DNA from: Oikopleura dioica
Lineage: Eukaryota; Chordata; Appendicularia; Copelata; Oikopleuridae
Direction: 5' to 3'
Assembly (NCBI GenBank): GCA_907165135.1
Contig: OU015567.1
Location: 11,103,001-11,167,000 of the forward strand
Length of the DNA: 64,000 bases
This document shows, piece after piece, positions 11,170 through 27,429 of this stretch; positions within the stretch are counted from its first letter, which is position 1; the number at the start of each line of letters is the position of its first letter. The notes under the pieces were generated by a model. The model made no database searches. It saw nothing but the letters and a program-made list of their open reading frames with translations, and was not told the DNA's origin. A program made the translations under genes and the position numbers.

Positions 11170-11856
11170 TCAGTAATAAGCAGACGCATGATTCTCCTCA
11201 ACGACTGGGCTTTGGCGTGCAGGCTTTGTGTTGATGGGTTTTGGTTCAACAGGAGTCGTAGCAGGAGCTTGACGGCTATCTCTAAGTTCGAGAAACCTCT
11301 TGGGGCCGATCACGTTTAGTAGTTGTTTGCATTGAACGAGGGCTTTTGAGTGGAATTGCGTGAAGTAAACTTCTGATAGATTCGTTTTTGTCAGGCGGGA
11401 AACGGGAATAGTGGTCACGCAAAAGAAGCATTTGATCATTTGGATTCGCTCGTCGAAGTAGAAGCCTTCGTCGGCGAGTTTTGTGATAAATTCACGACTC
11501 AAGTGTGGGCATTGGGTTTTTCGTAGCAGCTCCAAAGAGGTGAGCCGAAGCTCTTGTCGCTGGAACTCGACGATCATCGGTTCTAAGGCGCTTTCAGAAA
11601 CGATGAGCGGGCAATCGGACGAAATCATCGCATGAGTGGCGAGAATTTCATCATCTGTATCTGGCTCGGAGAAACAAGCATCGCAGAACTCGCATTTCAG
11701 TTTAACTTTATCAGGCTCTTCGCAGTGGCGCTCGGGGATGAGACCTGCTTTGCATCTTTCGACGAGAGTTGTCTTGATGAAAAAGTCATTGTCGTCTTCT
11801 GTCCAGTTATCGAAACGATCGAAAAATCCGAATAAGTCTGTTTCCAACATGCTCAT
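11170..11856 (-). CDS. BIR-domain (IAP-like) protein
   Basis: Single-exon minus-strand frame of 228 aa with two BIR-like zinc-binding modules. The first has CEFCDACF ... THAMISSDCPL (C-x2-C ... H ... C). The second runs from SLELLRKTQCPHLSREFITKLADEGF, hence the family GF(Y/F) element, through CFFC to FHSKALVQC. BIR domains bind caspases, Smac-type peptides or chromosomal passenger proteins. No RING or CARD is present and the C-terminus is a disordered Pro-rich tail. Both modules are divergent and the usual tryptophan of the fold is not evident, so substrate cannot be predicted. MSM or the second Met is the start. Convergent with the JHY-like gene; spacing 410 bp. Confidence 0.8.
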   Translation of the reverse strand: MSMLETDLFGFFDRFDNWTEDDNDFFIKTTLVERCKAGLIPERHCEEPDKVKLKCEFCDACFSEPDTDDEILATHAMISSDCPLIVSESALEPMIVEFQRQELRLTSLELLRKTQCPHLSREFITKLADEGFYFDERIQMIKCFFCVTTIPVSRLTKTNLSEVYFTQFHSKALVQCKQLLNVIGPKRFLELRDSRQAPATTPVEPKPINTKPARQSPVVEENHASAYY

Positions 11857-12318
11857 CTCTCGTTTGTGTGCTCGCTCTCTTATAGTACATAATTATTTTC
11901 CTTTTGGTGGCGCCGCTCATCTCTCATACTTTGTCAGACCCTCTCGGCGGAGCGTAAAAAACGACCTTAGATTATAAGATAGAAATTGCTAAGATAGAAA
12001 GGATCCTTAATAATTTGGTATCCGAATAAAGAATAAATACATAATGGAAATTTCGGACTCGTAAGATTATCATTATGTTTTATCAGATTCATAGAAAAAC
12101 AGCCACCCCTTTTCTTTGACTAAAGATTGCTTTTTTTAATGTGCCCGCAGCCTTCAAAAAGAAGCACAAAAAAGCCATCTGCCAAAATATTTACATGTTT
12201 ATGGTACCCGTTTCGGGATGAAGGCAAAAGACAGAAACGCACTATAAATGCTTAGAATAAACAATAGTGTAAATATCAAAAATCGCTAAAGAGCACTTTC
12301 AAAAATTATTTTATCGAT
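11857..12318. other. intergenic, no gene seen
   Basis: 462 bp holding the presumed promoter of the BIR gene. No coherent coding frame, repeat or RNA gene recognised. Confidence 0.4.
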
Positions 12319-12639
12319 TTATTGATGCGCCTCATGTTGATAAATTATGACAAATTGAATCATAAGTAGAAATTCTGTTGGTGAGGTATTAAAATAGTTT
12401 GAAGTCGCAGAGTCGATTTTCCGGAAATTTAAAGAAGCTATACGCTCCCAGATTTGTTCAAGAATGTTGGGATTGTCGCCTTTGTATTGACGATCAGAGA
12501 GGATCTCTGCCAGAGTCAGAGAAGAACTGCCTCTTGAAAACATCAACCAAGCGATTTTAGGCGCGTTTTCTTCGCAATCAAAAAGCAAATGAAAGATTAA
12601 AAACCTAACCTTGCCATCACTCAACAAAATCAACAGCAA
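12319..12639 (-). CDS. hypothetical minus-strand coding fragment
   Basis: 106-codon frame, hydrophobic at the N-terminus and then mixed (NILEQIWERIASLNFRKID). The same frame stays open upstream of the first Met to about 12747 without an ATG (residues such as NHRQRFLSLKIQLRKASLD), where a TTTCTAG acceptor is seen. It may therefore be the last exon of a spliced gene rather than a complete one. No homologue recognised; no intron that preserves frame could be found inside. Confidence 0.3.
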   Translation of the reverse strand: MLLILLSDGKVRFLIFHLLFDCEENAPKIAWLMFSRGSSSLTLAEILSDRQYKGDNPNILEQIWERIASLNFRKIDSATSNYFNTSPTEFLLMIQFVIIYQHEAHQ

Positions 12640-13152
12640 TAGAGGACAACCAACATCGAGTGATGCTTTTCTTAGTTGGATTTTAAGCGATAGAAACCTT
12701 TGACGATGATTGAAGATGGGGAAGGAAATCGCGTCTAAATACTAGAAATCTTCCTGCTCTCTTTACTGACCGATCTTTCAAAAATCAAGAATAAATACAT
12801 TTATTCAAGTGTTTTAAAGTGTTCAGTTGTCTTGTTACATACGACCTGTTCCTTCGTGAAAATCTCTGGAAGGCTTTTCTGTTTTCTTCCTTGATTTCAC
12901 GAGCGTGGCGGTCCCCCTCTAGTAACATTTTTCTATGCTTCTCTATTCTTTTACATTTATGTTTTTACTTTTTTTATCATATTGTCCAAAATTAAAATAC
13001 TTGGATTCTTCATCGATTAATCCTGTTGTCTTAAAAAATTTATGCTGTAATGAATTCTTTTTTTAGTAGCGCAGTCAGGAATACAGGTATGTGACAACAA
13101 TCAATTGTTTATGGCAAGAATAAAAAGAAAAAAGTACAACAAACAAAGCAAA
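12640..13152. other. spacer with no supportable gene beyond the possible exon extension to about 12747
   Basis: AT-rich spacer; AATAAA-like strings on both strands; nothing else recognised. Confidence 0.35.
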
Positions 13153-13587
13153 TTATCTTCGTAACAGCCTTATGAAAGTGTCTTCATCCCATCCATGATC
13201 AAGAACTGCTTTTATTCGTGGTTTCAGCATGATTCCTCGCTGCCAGAAAGTCAACAGAGCATCTCGGCATTTTCTAGTGACGAGATTGAAGTCATCTTCG
13301 CCGTAGATCTCGTAGAGCTCGTCGATTCCGACTTGGCAGTAGAGTGAGCAAGAGATAACCGACTGAATGATGATCTCGACGAAGCAGCTGACTCTCTCAA
13401 GCTCGAAATCTTCATGTCTGAGCGTAAACACATCGACCATCTTCAAGTAGTTCTCAACGATCGAAAGGATATTTTCCAAAACTCGTTGGAAGTTTCTCTT
13501 CTTCGCATGAAATTTAAGGAAATTTTCCAAGATTTGTTTTGCTTTCTGCAATCTGCTGATTTCGAAAAGTTTAAATTGGAACTCCAT
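13153..13587 (-). CDS. unrecognised helical protein (144 aa)
   Basis: Single open minus-strand frame beginning MEFQFKLFEISRLQKAKQ and ending WDEDTFIRLLRR. Predicted mostly alpha-helical, with balanced charged and hydrophobic residues as in real proteins and no low complexity. Could be a complete small gene or the last exon of the coding fragments upstream. No family recognised. Confidence 0.5.
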   Translation of the reverse strand: MEFQFKLFEISRLQKAKQILENFLKFHAKKRNFQRVLENILSIVENYLKMVDVFTLRHEDFELERVSCFVEIIIQSVISCSLYCQVGIDELYEIYGEDDFNLVTRKCRDALLTFWQRGIMLKPRIKAVLDHGWDEDTFIRLLRR

Positions 13588-13680
13588 TATCTTTTTTTGA
13601 ATTTATCAAAATTATAGAATGAATACTCGGAGTACAGGTGGGCTGCTTTTATGCAGATATTTGATCCAAATGTGCGCCAT

Positions 13681-14266
13681 CTACCGCCGGATGGATCTGA
13701 GCGTCCAATTTTCCCATCGCGATGGAATTTCTAGCGAGGATGTGTGACTTTGCCCAAGGGCGGCGGGAGCGCAATTCATTGGCGACAAACTTGAAAAGGC
13801 AAATAATGAGTATTTTATGACTTCGATGAACAAAAGATCGTCCACCGATCGAAGCAGATCGACGTCATGACTAAAGAGTAAATGTTCTTTGAGTACGATG
13901 ATGAGTTGCACCATTGAAATACGATGAGTTTTCGACAATAAGACTCCATTTTTAGTAATTCGAAAAAAGTATGATTATTTTTTTAATTCTCAGAATGAAT
14001 TATCGATTTACTTCCAAAAAAACCCGAGGAATCAACAAAGATGACCGATTCCTCGAGCTATCAATGCTGTTGAAATCAAGGAAGAGTGCACAAAATAAAC
14101 GAAAAACTTTACATTCTTGCAGGAATAAATGGAGCCCTGAAAAGGGCTTCTGCTGGTCGTTGCTGGGATATCGGTTATTTTCTTCTTCATCCTGTTCTAG
14201 GATGATTTTGATGGGCGTTTCTGTCAGAGCACGGGTTTGCCCACACGTATTTTCGTGTTCTGACAT
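13681..14266 (-). CDS. hypothetical spliced minus-strand gene
   Basis: Starts with ATG at 14266 (MSEHENTCGQTRALTETPIK), followed by an acidic stretch and FSGLHLFLQE. A GT donor after codon ...CAA GAA T near 14112 and a phase-matching acceptor near 13947 join it to LLSKTHRISMVQLIIVLKEH and HDVDLLRSVDDLLFIEVIKY, ending at the stop at 13681. A short alternative middle exon (SLIARGI) is also possible. The helical character resembles the 13153-13587 protein, so the two may be one gene. Exon structure is my reconstruction and needs RNA data. No family recognised. Confidence 0.35.
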
Positions 14267-14357
14267 TTTCTTTCATCGAGACATTCCCTGTCAAGAATGA
14301 TGTTAGCAGTTTCCGTCGGTCTTTATATACACATTGGTGAGAAGCAAAATGCCTGCT

Positions 14358-14760
14358 CTAGAAACTTTCTTGCTGTTTTGAAAGAAACGATGTCAAAGAA
14401 TACAATATTTTATTGCGCGCTGTTCTCGAATCCGAAGAAGCCAGATCATCGACGATTTTAATGTGATTGTTTATTCGTTCAAAGTGAACACAGTCAGTGA
14501 AAAAAAAATCTCGCACGGGTTTATTACTGTTTAACATTTCTTGAACGGGTAACATCTCTCGAATGTGTTTTTGAGAGTCGGTTTATGTGAAGCGTTTCGG
14601 AGGCGGCAAGAACAAATTGAAAATTGGTATTCTCGTGTAGAAAAAGGCAATAGAATGGGCACAAAAAGGTTGAAGATGTCCAGCTCTCGATGTTTTTAAA
14701 TGAAGTGGTTTCGCATTTGTGAAGAAGGTCCTTCTTGAATTTAACGCATATTAATTCTGT
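14358..14760 (-). CDS. hypothetical minus-strand exons
   Basis: Two overlapping stretches look coding. One, 14760-14524, is open without an ATG (KKDLLHKCETTSFKNIESWT). The other, 14555-14358, begins MLPVQEMLNSNKPVRDFFF and ends LTSFLSKQQESF. They are in different frames and probably joined by an intron I could not place. No homologue recognised; confidence is low. Confidence 0.25.
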
Positions 14761-14826
14761 GAAGAGAGCAGGATAAATTCTGAGAAAGATTAGTAAAGCG
14801 AAGCATTTTTTAAAACAACTTACAGT

Positions 14827-16537
14827 TTAAAAGTCAAGTGCATTAGGTCGTCTGGATGATGGGAGGGCGACCATACTCGGCGGGCTTTCATCATCATCAA
14901 ATTCCTCAATCTTGACGTCCTCGCTTGTTCCGCTGTTGTGGCGGTGAGCCATTGTTGGCAAGCCGTAGTCATTGACAAAACGGGGATCGCACCCGTTTGT
15001 TATCGCAAGCAGGGAGTTTCCTTGCATCCCTGGGCGCATAGTATTTGTTCGACTTTCGCCCTGAAGATTAATTAAGAAAAACGAAAATCTCACGCAAAAT
15101 TTTACCTGATGAACTTCTTTGTAGTGCCGCGAGAGAGAGTATTTTCTTGTAAAGGTCTTTCGGCACAGCTCGCAGGCAAATTTTTGTCTGCAGAGATCAT
15201 TGATTCCACTTTCGCCAGATTCACTGTTAGCTCTTCCGCCCTTCGAGGGAGTATCTTCGTCTTCGATAAAAGTCTTTCCCTCGCTGGAATTGGAGCGCTC
15301 AGAGCTTGGTGGAGTAATAAAACCGCCTCCGACTGGCGAGTGATTATTCTGGCTACTGGTTCCAGCGGCGGCGGCGGCCGATTGAGCTTTTGTGGCTGAC
15401 TCAACGAAAGCCGCTAGATTTGACGCAGCCGCCTGGGATGAAAGCGATGAAATTAAGGACGATTTTAAGGCGATGTTCTGCTGGAGGCTTTGGAGCTGCT
15501 TGGCGGTGGACTCGAGCGATTTGCGCTGTTGCTTGGTTGGGGTTGTCATCGATCCAGGGGCCTAAAATGCACGTGAGTTGGCTGCTTTGAGTATTGATTG
15601 GCGGTGGTGCATACAGTCGCCTTCTATATATTTAACTAGATAATCGCAGCGACGCGAGAGCGGATCAATCTTTTTACAAAACGAATGCTGCTCAATGCTG
15701 TGGCAACATCTCATGCTGAATTGGGGAATTTCCAAGCGTGCTGAAGAGTTCTTCCGCTTGGCTTTAATCCCACATCACGGAAAATTTAATATTTCTTTTG
15801 CGGATGAATTAAGTGTAACTCAATGTCGGTACGGTATCAATGGACAATGATATCGCTTATCATTTACCTTAATTTCCGATTTGGGCTCAGTCTTGAGATT
15901 CAAAGGCGCGTTGTTTTCTTCTTTTGCTTCAGGCGAGTGATGTGAGCCCGGCAACATGTTTGGTGCAGTAGGGGATCCGTTCTTTACGCGTATCTTGGTA
16001 GGAGGAAAAAGGCCTGGCATTGAGACGAGTTTTCTCATCTCCTGCTGGGTGAGCATAGGAGGAGCGACCGGCTGACGGATGTTGTGTAGTCCTGCGCCTG
16101 GATGACTAACTGACATTGAAGGCCCTTCGCTCCTGGCCTTTTTTGTAGCTGGCCCATCGATAGGCCCAGCGTTGACGGAGTGTAGTTGCGCTGGAAGCTT
16201 CACCTGAGCTGGATTAACTGCGGGAAGCGAGGCCATCCCGCCATTCTCCACTGGTATTTGATTCGACTTTGGGCTTCCCCAAAAGACTTGAAGCTGGCAT
16301 CCGTGATCGTTGAGAATAATGCTCCACTTTGGAGCAAGAAGATTTTCCAGACGGATGTTAGCGAGATGCTGATTCACCTAAACAACAGCCGTTCGTTTCA
16401 TTCTCATTGATTTATGCAAGAAAATTATCATAAAATTACGCGAGGAAAAACCACTCTTGTTATTTATGCTAAAGTCTCACCTGCTCGGGAATGCCCGGCT
16501 GTTTTGTTGTGCAGACACCGCTTTGTTTGAAATTCAT
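14827..16537 (-). CDS. single-finger C2H2 zinc-finger protein, probable transcription regulator
   Basis: Four GT-AG exons on the minus strand: 16537-16481, 16377-15868, 15561-15106 and 15060-14827 (1257 nt, 418 aa). The N-terminus holds a conserved-looking segment (RLENLLAPKWSIILNDHG, then LQVFWGSPKS); the middle is disordered and Pro/Ser/Ala-rich with an acidic patch; one classical C2H2 finger follows, CELCRKTFTRKYSLSRHYKEVH; the tail is acidic (VKIEEFDDDE) with a potential SUMO site (VKIEEF). One finger alone seldom gives sequence-specific DNA binding, so a co-factor or dimer role is possible. I do not recognise the family. The start is the only Met in frame before the first donor. The upstream GC-rich region 16770-17230 probably contains its promoter. 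Confidence 0.8.
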
Positions 16538-16769
16538 CCCTTCCCTGTTCTTCGAATTTCACGAGTTGGCAATCTCTAATTTGCTTTCTGCGTTTTTTGG
16601 TGGGGGTTTGCGTGCTCTGGAGCTGAAGGTGTCGAAATATCTCCTTAGCAGGGGGCTCTCCTCGTCCCTCTTGACAACTGAGGAGGTGTCAACTGACTCC
16701 TTATTACTCCCCCTGCGCCTCGCGAGTTTTTGTTTCTCTCTCTCTTATCGAGAGTTTCTCTTCGTTGAT

Positions 16770-17230
16770 TTCACTCCCTGTCTGCGAGACAAGGGATGAG
16801 TGCTTGGAGGAGGAGTAGAACGTGCCCCGAGGTGTAGAATGTCAGTGGTGAATCTCTCTGCTCGTGGTGCTGCCTTTGGGGGATTTGGTGAAACTCGAGT
16901 GCGATTCGCACCCAGGGCCGCCCCCACCACCGCGGGCGCCGCAACCACACCACCAGCGTCAGTGTGGTGATTGGTGGACCGTGCTCCACCCACGCCGAAA
17001 ATGCGCACACCACACCACACCATCAACACAACACTCGTCCGTCGCTCACATCCTCGCAGAAACCCTGCGCTCTTAGCGGAGCATCGAGCTGGTACTACAC
17101 CAGAAGAATTTATTATCCTTCGGTGCAGGGTAGGGTCTAGTATCCTGCAATGCTCAGGAGTTGTTTTGCACGCCCTGGCGGCCAGTGATAAGCCTTCCCG
17201 CGGGTGCTTATCGCACTCCAAATATCACTT
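16770..17230. promoter_or_regulatory. GC-rich probable promoter with a GATA-site pair
   Basis: A GC-rich island in an AT-rich genome, about 230-690 bp upstream of the zinc-finger gene's start codon. It has C/CA-rich tracts near 16915-17050 and two GATA motifs in opposite orientation, TGATAAG at 17186-17192 and CTTATC at 17207-17212. Open frames here have biased composition and look like by-products of GC content. Promoter role is inferred from position and composition. Confidence 0.45.
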
Positions 17231-18405
17231 TGGGTGCAACCTTTTTCAAAGTTGAGGAAACTTCTTACGTCCACTTGCGGCTGAACTTTTGAAGCTTCTT
17301 ATTATAAATCATCATTTCATCCTTCAATAACGTAGTCATCTCCACCGCCAAATTACTATCGAATGAAAGGAAAGCAGCGCGAGTGTATTCATTCGTGACC
17401 TATTCCGCTCATAAATAATTACCCGCGTCGTTATTTTTTTACGAGCATCCTCCACCACCGTCGCTCGGCGTGGCTGGTAGACCATGACGTTGGTTAATAT
17501 ATCCACCGCCTTTTGTTCGTTGGATAATCGATGGAGGAGGGCCTCTGTGGAGCGCTGATTGTATCGTTTATGCGGGATACTCCTGGCCTCGTGGGATCCA
17601 GGTCGATTGCGCCATTTGATAAGATTAATATTAGATAACAAGTTGCTCTTTCCGTAAGCATATTTTTCTGATAGAAAGCTCTATCAAAAAGCGTTTCTGA
17701 CAAGATCATCATCGTGGAAGATAATTAGCTGATGTTGAGAAGCTCGTATAAAGCAATATTGCCTGTAAGCTCAAAGACTGACACTAATAAAAGTTGACCT
17801 AAGGTTGAGCATGCTTAGCTAATCTTATGGTTGGTAGAATCTTGCTGAAAGAGATTTGATTTCAGCAAAGAAATTAAAGGTAAGTGTTTAATACCATGAG
17901 ATTTTTTAAGAGAGGGAGAAGGCCCCTGGCCTCGCTTCCCCGTTTCACTCTCGGGGAAGTCTAGAAATTTCTTTCAGCTCCTGTTGGGTACCTCAGAATA
18001 AAGAATTTAGAGTGCGGCGCACTGCGGAAAAATACCGTCATTTGATTGGCTAGCCGCGCTAAGCGCGCGCGGCTAAACTGAGAGTCCCAGAGGGCTTAGG
18101 ACCCTCAGATTCTCCGATCTCCCTTTAGAAAAAAATCTCATGGTACAACGATTTTATTGAGAAAAAATTTCATTGTACCCCGAATACAATGTAATTATAC
18201 GATTCCGAGATATTTTTGAATATCTGAGCAAAGCTTCAAAAGAAGCAGATTTCATCGTGAATTGGATAGAAAACGTTTTATTCTGAGATAATTGAGGCAG
18301 ACAGCAGAAATGTTCCAAGTAAGTTAACTTTATTACGTTAGTTTTACGAATCAAATTTACTGAAGAGCGTAAAATTAAACTGCTTATTCACTAAAATTGC
18401 GTGAG
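17231..18405. other. gene-free spacer with small hairpins
   Basis: No credible coding. Hairpin-forming strings occur: TAGCCGCGC ... GCGCGGCTA near 18051-18075, CTGAGAGTCC ... GGACCCTCAG near 18079-18108, and GGTACAA ... TTGTACC near 18141-18177. Together with the adjacent foldback element this suggests decayed mobile-element debris. Confidence 0.4.
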
Positions 18406-18983
18406 ACGTGCTTTTAAGGTTAACGAAGTTTTCCAGCCCACTTCCGCCTTATAGACCCGGAACACCATACCTTTTAGAATCAGCAGAAATTTTTAAGAAC
18501 TTTGACGGTTTAAAATTCTAGAAAACTCCACTTCCGGTCGATTCTAGAGCCGGAAGTTGACGAAATAGGTGTAATGGTAGACTGTGACCTATCAAATTGA
18601 TGCTCAGAAGATTTTGAGTCATCTTATAATCAATATATCAGAAGAAACAGTCCAAAACGCGGTCAAACCGACCGGTAAAATTATGTAAAAACGGCATAAA
18701 TTGTAGAATTTTTTCATTTTTTCCGTTTGGTTTGACCGCGGTTGGTCTTGATTCTTTTCTTAAATGATAGGAAATCTTCCGAGCATCAATTTGATAGGTC
18801 ACAGTCTACCATTACACCTAATTTCGTCAACTTCCGGCTCTAGAATCGATCGGAAGTGGAGTTTTCTAGAATTTTAAACCGTCAAAGTTCTTAAAAATTT
18901 CTGCTGATTCTAAAAGGTATGGTGTTCGGGGTCTATAAGGCGGAAGTGGGCTGAAAACTTCGTTAACCTTAAAAAAGCACGTA
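18406..18983. mobile_element. foldback (hairpin) transposable element, MITE-like
   Basis: Left arm about 18406-18613 and right arm about 18773-18983 are near-perfect reverse complements over about 208 nt (I count fewer than ten differences). They begin ACGTGCTTTTAAGGTTAACG and end in its complement GCACGT. A second inner inverted pair, GCGGTCAAACC and GGTTTGACCGC, lies in the 160-nt loop. The element is flanked by the direct repeat GTGAG at 18401-18405 and 18984-18988, as expected for a target-site duplication. No coding capacity. High arm identity means a recent insertion or gene conversion between arms. Confidence 0.85.
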
Positions 18984-18988
18984 GTGAG

Positions 18989-19310
18989 TAATGGCTTCAT
19001 CCGAGCAAATATTGAAAACCATAAAATCGGAGAATTCCCGTAGATTTGACCTTCGTGGGTGTTCTGGCTCGACCAACCGCAGCGCCGGATTTCGTCGAGA
19101 CGGCCAATCAGCGCCCGGGCGAGAAAGAAAGACTGGTCGCGGGCCAGACCACGGGCGGTCTCAGCCGATTTTTCCTCCTCTTCGATACTTCTTCGAGCCG
19201 AGCTTTATCAATTAACAAGATTATCAAGATTCGAAATTTCATCTACAGAGGAGTGAGAAGAGCACCACTCAGTGGTGGTGCATGGAGAATCTCGTCGTAA
19301 ATCAGCATTT
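18989..19310. other. upstream region of the SLK/LOK gene
   Basis: Just after the foldback element, this 322-bp stretch leads into the first coding exon at 19311. Overlapping open frames in several registers contain no recognisable protein. It probably supplies promoter and 5' leader sequence. Confidence 0.35.
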
Positions 19311-25657
<6,347 letters not shown>

Positions 25658-25930
25658 ATCTAAGGATTCAAACAACAACGACTCGAATAATTGATAATTC
25701 CGGATTTCTATTAATTTCGAAAATGTGATATAAATGCTCGTCTGAATCCTTGCGCAGAACCAATCTCAAAGAAACCTACTGGTAATCTCTTTCCAATCAC
25801 GACAGAAAATCGCTAACTGAAAGAAAAACAAAAAACCTCGTATCCTATATTTTCCTGCTACACACTCATCCAGGATGAGTCATCCTGCATCTACTCACCT
25901 TCACATCTTTATTTCGTCTGTTAAACTTGC

Positions 25931-26103
25931 TCACTGACGCTCAATAATCGAATCGCGCTCACTGATCTTTCGCTGAGCGCGCTCACGAGCACCAAGGGTC
26001 AATCCAAGGCTCGCCCAAAAAATCCCACCAGCCATGCCAAATGGTTCCAGAACTAATTTGCACGACGTTTACTTCAACTTATCACTTTAGTACTCCCACT
26101 CAT
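25931..26103 (-). CDS. two-exon micropeptide (43 aa) with one membrane segment
   Basis: Minus strand: exon 1 is only 10 nt (26103-26094, ATG AGT GGG A), a 41-nt GT-AG intron follows, and exon 2 is 26052-25931. The product begins MSGILEPFGMAGGIFWASLG, has one Gly/Ala-rich hydrophobic helix (about residues 9-25) and a strongly charged tail RERAQRKISERDSIIERQ. This is the layout of small mitochondrial or ER membrane proteins. The sequence CTCTAG acceptor about 20 nt upstream of the ATG may be a trans-splice site. No family recognised. The alternative is that exon 2 is the last exon of another gene, or that the frame is chance; its composition argues against chance. Confidence 0.5.
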
Positions 26104-26572
26104 TGGGACCGTCTTTTAACCCTAGAGAAATTTGTATTTTACCTCCTATCGTACTTAAAAAAGACGCACAGTAACGACTAGTGCGTTGATACTTTATACC
26201 GAAAGTGTACTTCCCATCCTTAACAATCCCGATTCAATACTATCATTGTACTCCTCCTTAACTTCTGTAATTTCAACCTTACCCGAGTTACTGTACTTTC
26301 AACTCTCCATTTCCCAGTCAATTGGCCAAAAATGCATTTAACTTTTAGTTCAACTCCTTTTCTGTATCTAAAACGTACTTTATTCTTCTCCGTTCTCATT
26401 GAATTGATCTTCACCGATATTTCTTCTACGATAATTCTTCTATATCCTAAAATGTATATAATTCAAAACAACTACTAATTCATCACTGTATTCCAATTAA
26501 TAATTATTTCTATTACTTGATTATCAAGAAAAACATCAGAAAAAAAATAAGCAAAACTTTCAGAAATCTCAA
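26104..26572 (+). other. divergent spacer with a probable spliced-leader acceptor for CENP-A
   Basis: AT-rich, no coherent coding. AAAACTTTCAG ending at 26563 lies 9 nt before the CENP-A ATG, matching the trans-splice pattern seen at other genes here. Confidence 0.45.
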
Positions 26573-27008
26573 ATGGCGAGACAAAAATCACCTCCAAAGA
26601 AGAAGCAAGGAAAGCCAGGATCTAAAGCCATCAAAGAGATTCGGGAATACCAAAAATCAACCGACCTTCTCATGAGAAAGATGCCCTTCCAACGAGTGGT
26701 CCGAGAGGTAAATCTCGAACATAGTCGAAACAGAAATAATAGCCCTTTAGGTTGTGAATGATCTTCGCCCTGGAAACGACTATCGATGGCAGTCGCAGGC
26801 ACTCCTCTGCCTTCAAGGTAATTTAGCACAATCTTCTATATTAATCGCTCAACTAACAATTTCAGAAGCGACGGAGGCCTTCATTATCACAACTTTTGAA
26901 GTCGCCAACCTATTCGCCCTCCACTCCAAGCGCGTCACCATTATGAAGAAAGACTTGGACCTTGTCAACGCTGTCGCGCAATTCAATCTCAATGGAATCA
27001 AAAAATAA
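26573..27008 (+). CDS. CENPA: centromeric histone H3 variant (CENP-A)
   Basis: Three GT-AG exons, 26573-26707, 26751-26817 and 26866-27008 (345 nt, 114 aa). The histone fold is clear: [24 protein letters not shown] (alpha-N and alpha-1; canonical H3 [24 protein letters not shown]), [19 protein letters not shown] and [11 protein letters not shown]. Reasons to call it CENP-A and not H3.3: the loop-1 stretch [15 protein letters not shown] is longer than in H3 and carries the Trp seen in CENP-A (DFNWQAQALL); the N-tail is short and lacks the conserved H3 modification sites; the C-terminus ends [13 protein letters not shown] and not RRIRGERA. CENP-A marks centromeric nucleosomes and directs kinetochore assembly. 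The canonical H3 gene has no introns, this one has two. Confidence 0.9.
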
Positions 27009-27429
27009 AAACTTCAGCACAAAGAATTCGACACTTTTTCCCATTCCCCGTTTTCGAATCCTGCCTCACCTCCCCGTGCAAATTTCTCCCCAAACCAACC
27101 AATTGAGATCAGTTGTATATTACCATCGGAATAAAACTCAAAAAAAAACTATATCCTAATTTCTTTTCTTTTGCAATAACTTATTTTTGATCATGATTCA
27201 TGAAGCAATAATTTTCTGTGATGAAAAAATTTTTTCTTATTTTTAATTTTGGGCAGTCTGTTTGAAATGTTGGAAAATGCAGAACAAAACTGGAAGTAAA
27301 TGAAAATAAGGTCAATTTGGAATTATTTTCGACATCTTTGGGGTTCTTACAAGTAAGGCGACATGTATCAGGAAACTAGGCAGGACGGAAAGTGTAAAGA
27401 AATCAGGAAAGAAGAGCGGGACGTGGCGT
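27009..27429. other. shared 3' spacer of convergent CENP-A and HMG-box genes
   Basis: 421 bp with AATAAA at about 27132 for CENP-A. No genes seen. Confidence 0.45.

Noticed and set aside
18991-19300. overlapping plus-strand open frames after the foldback element
   Set aside because: Three registers open at once and incoherent composition; the true SLK start is at 19311.
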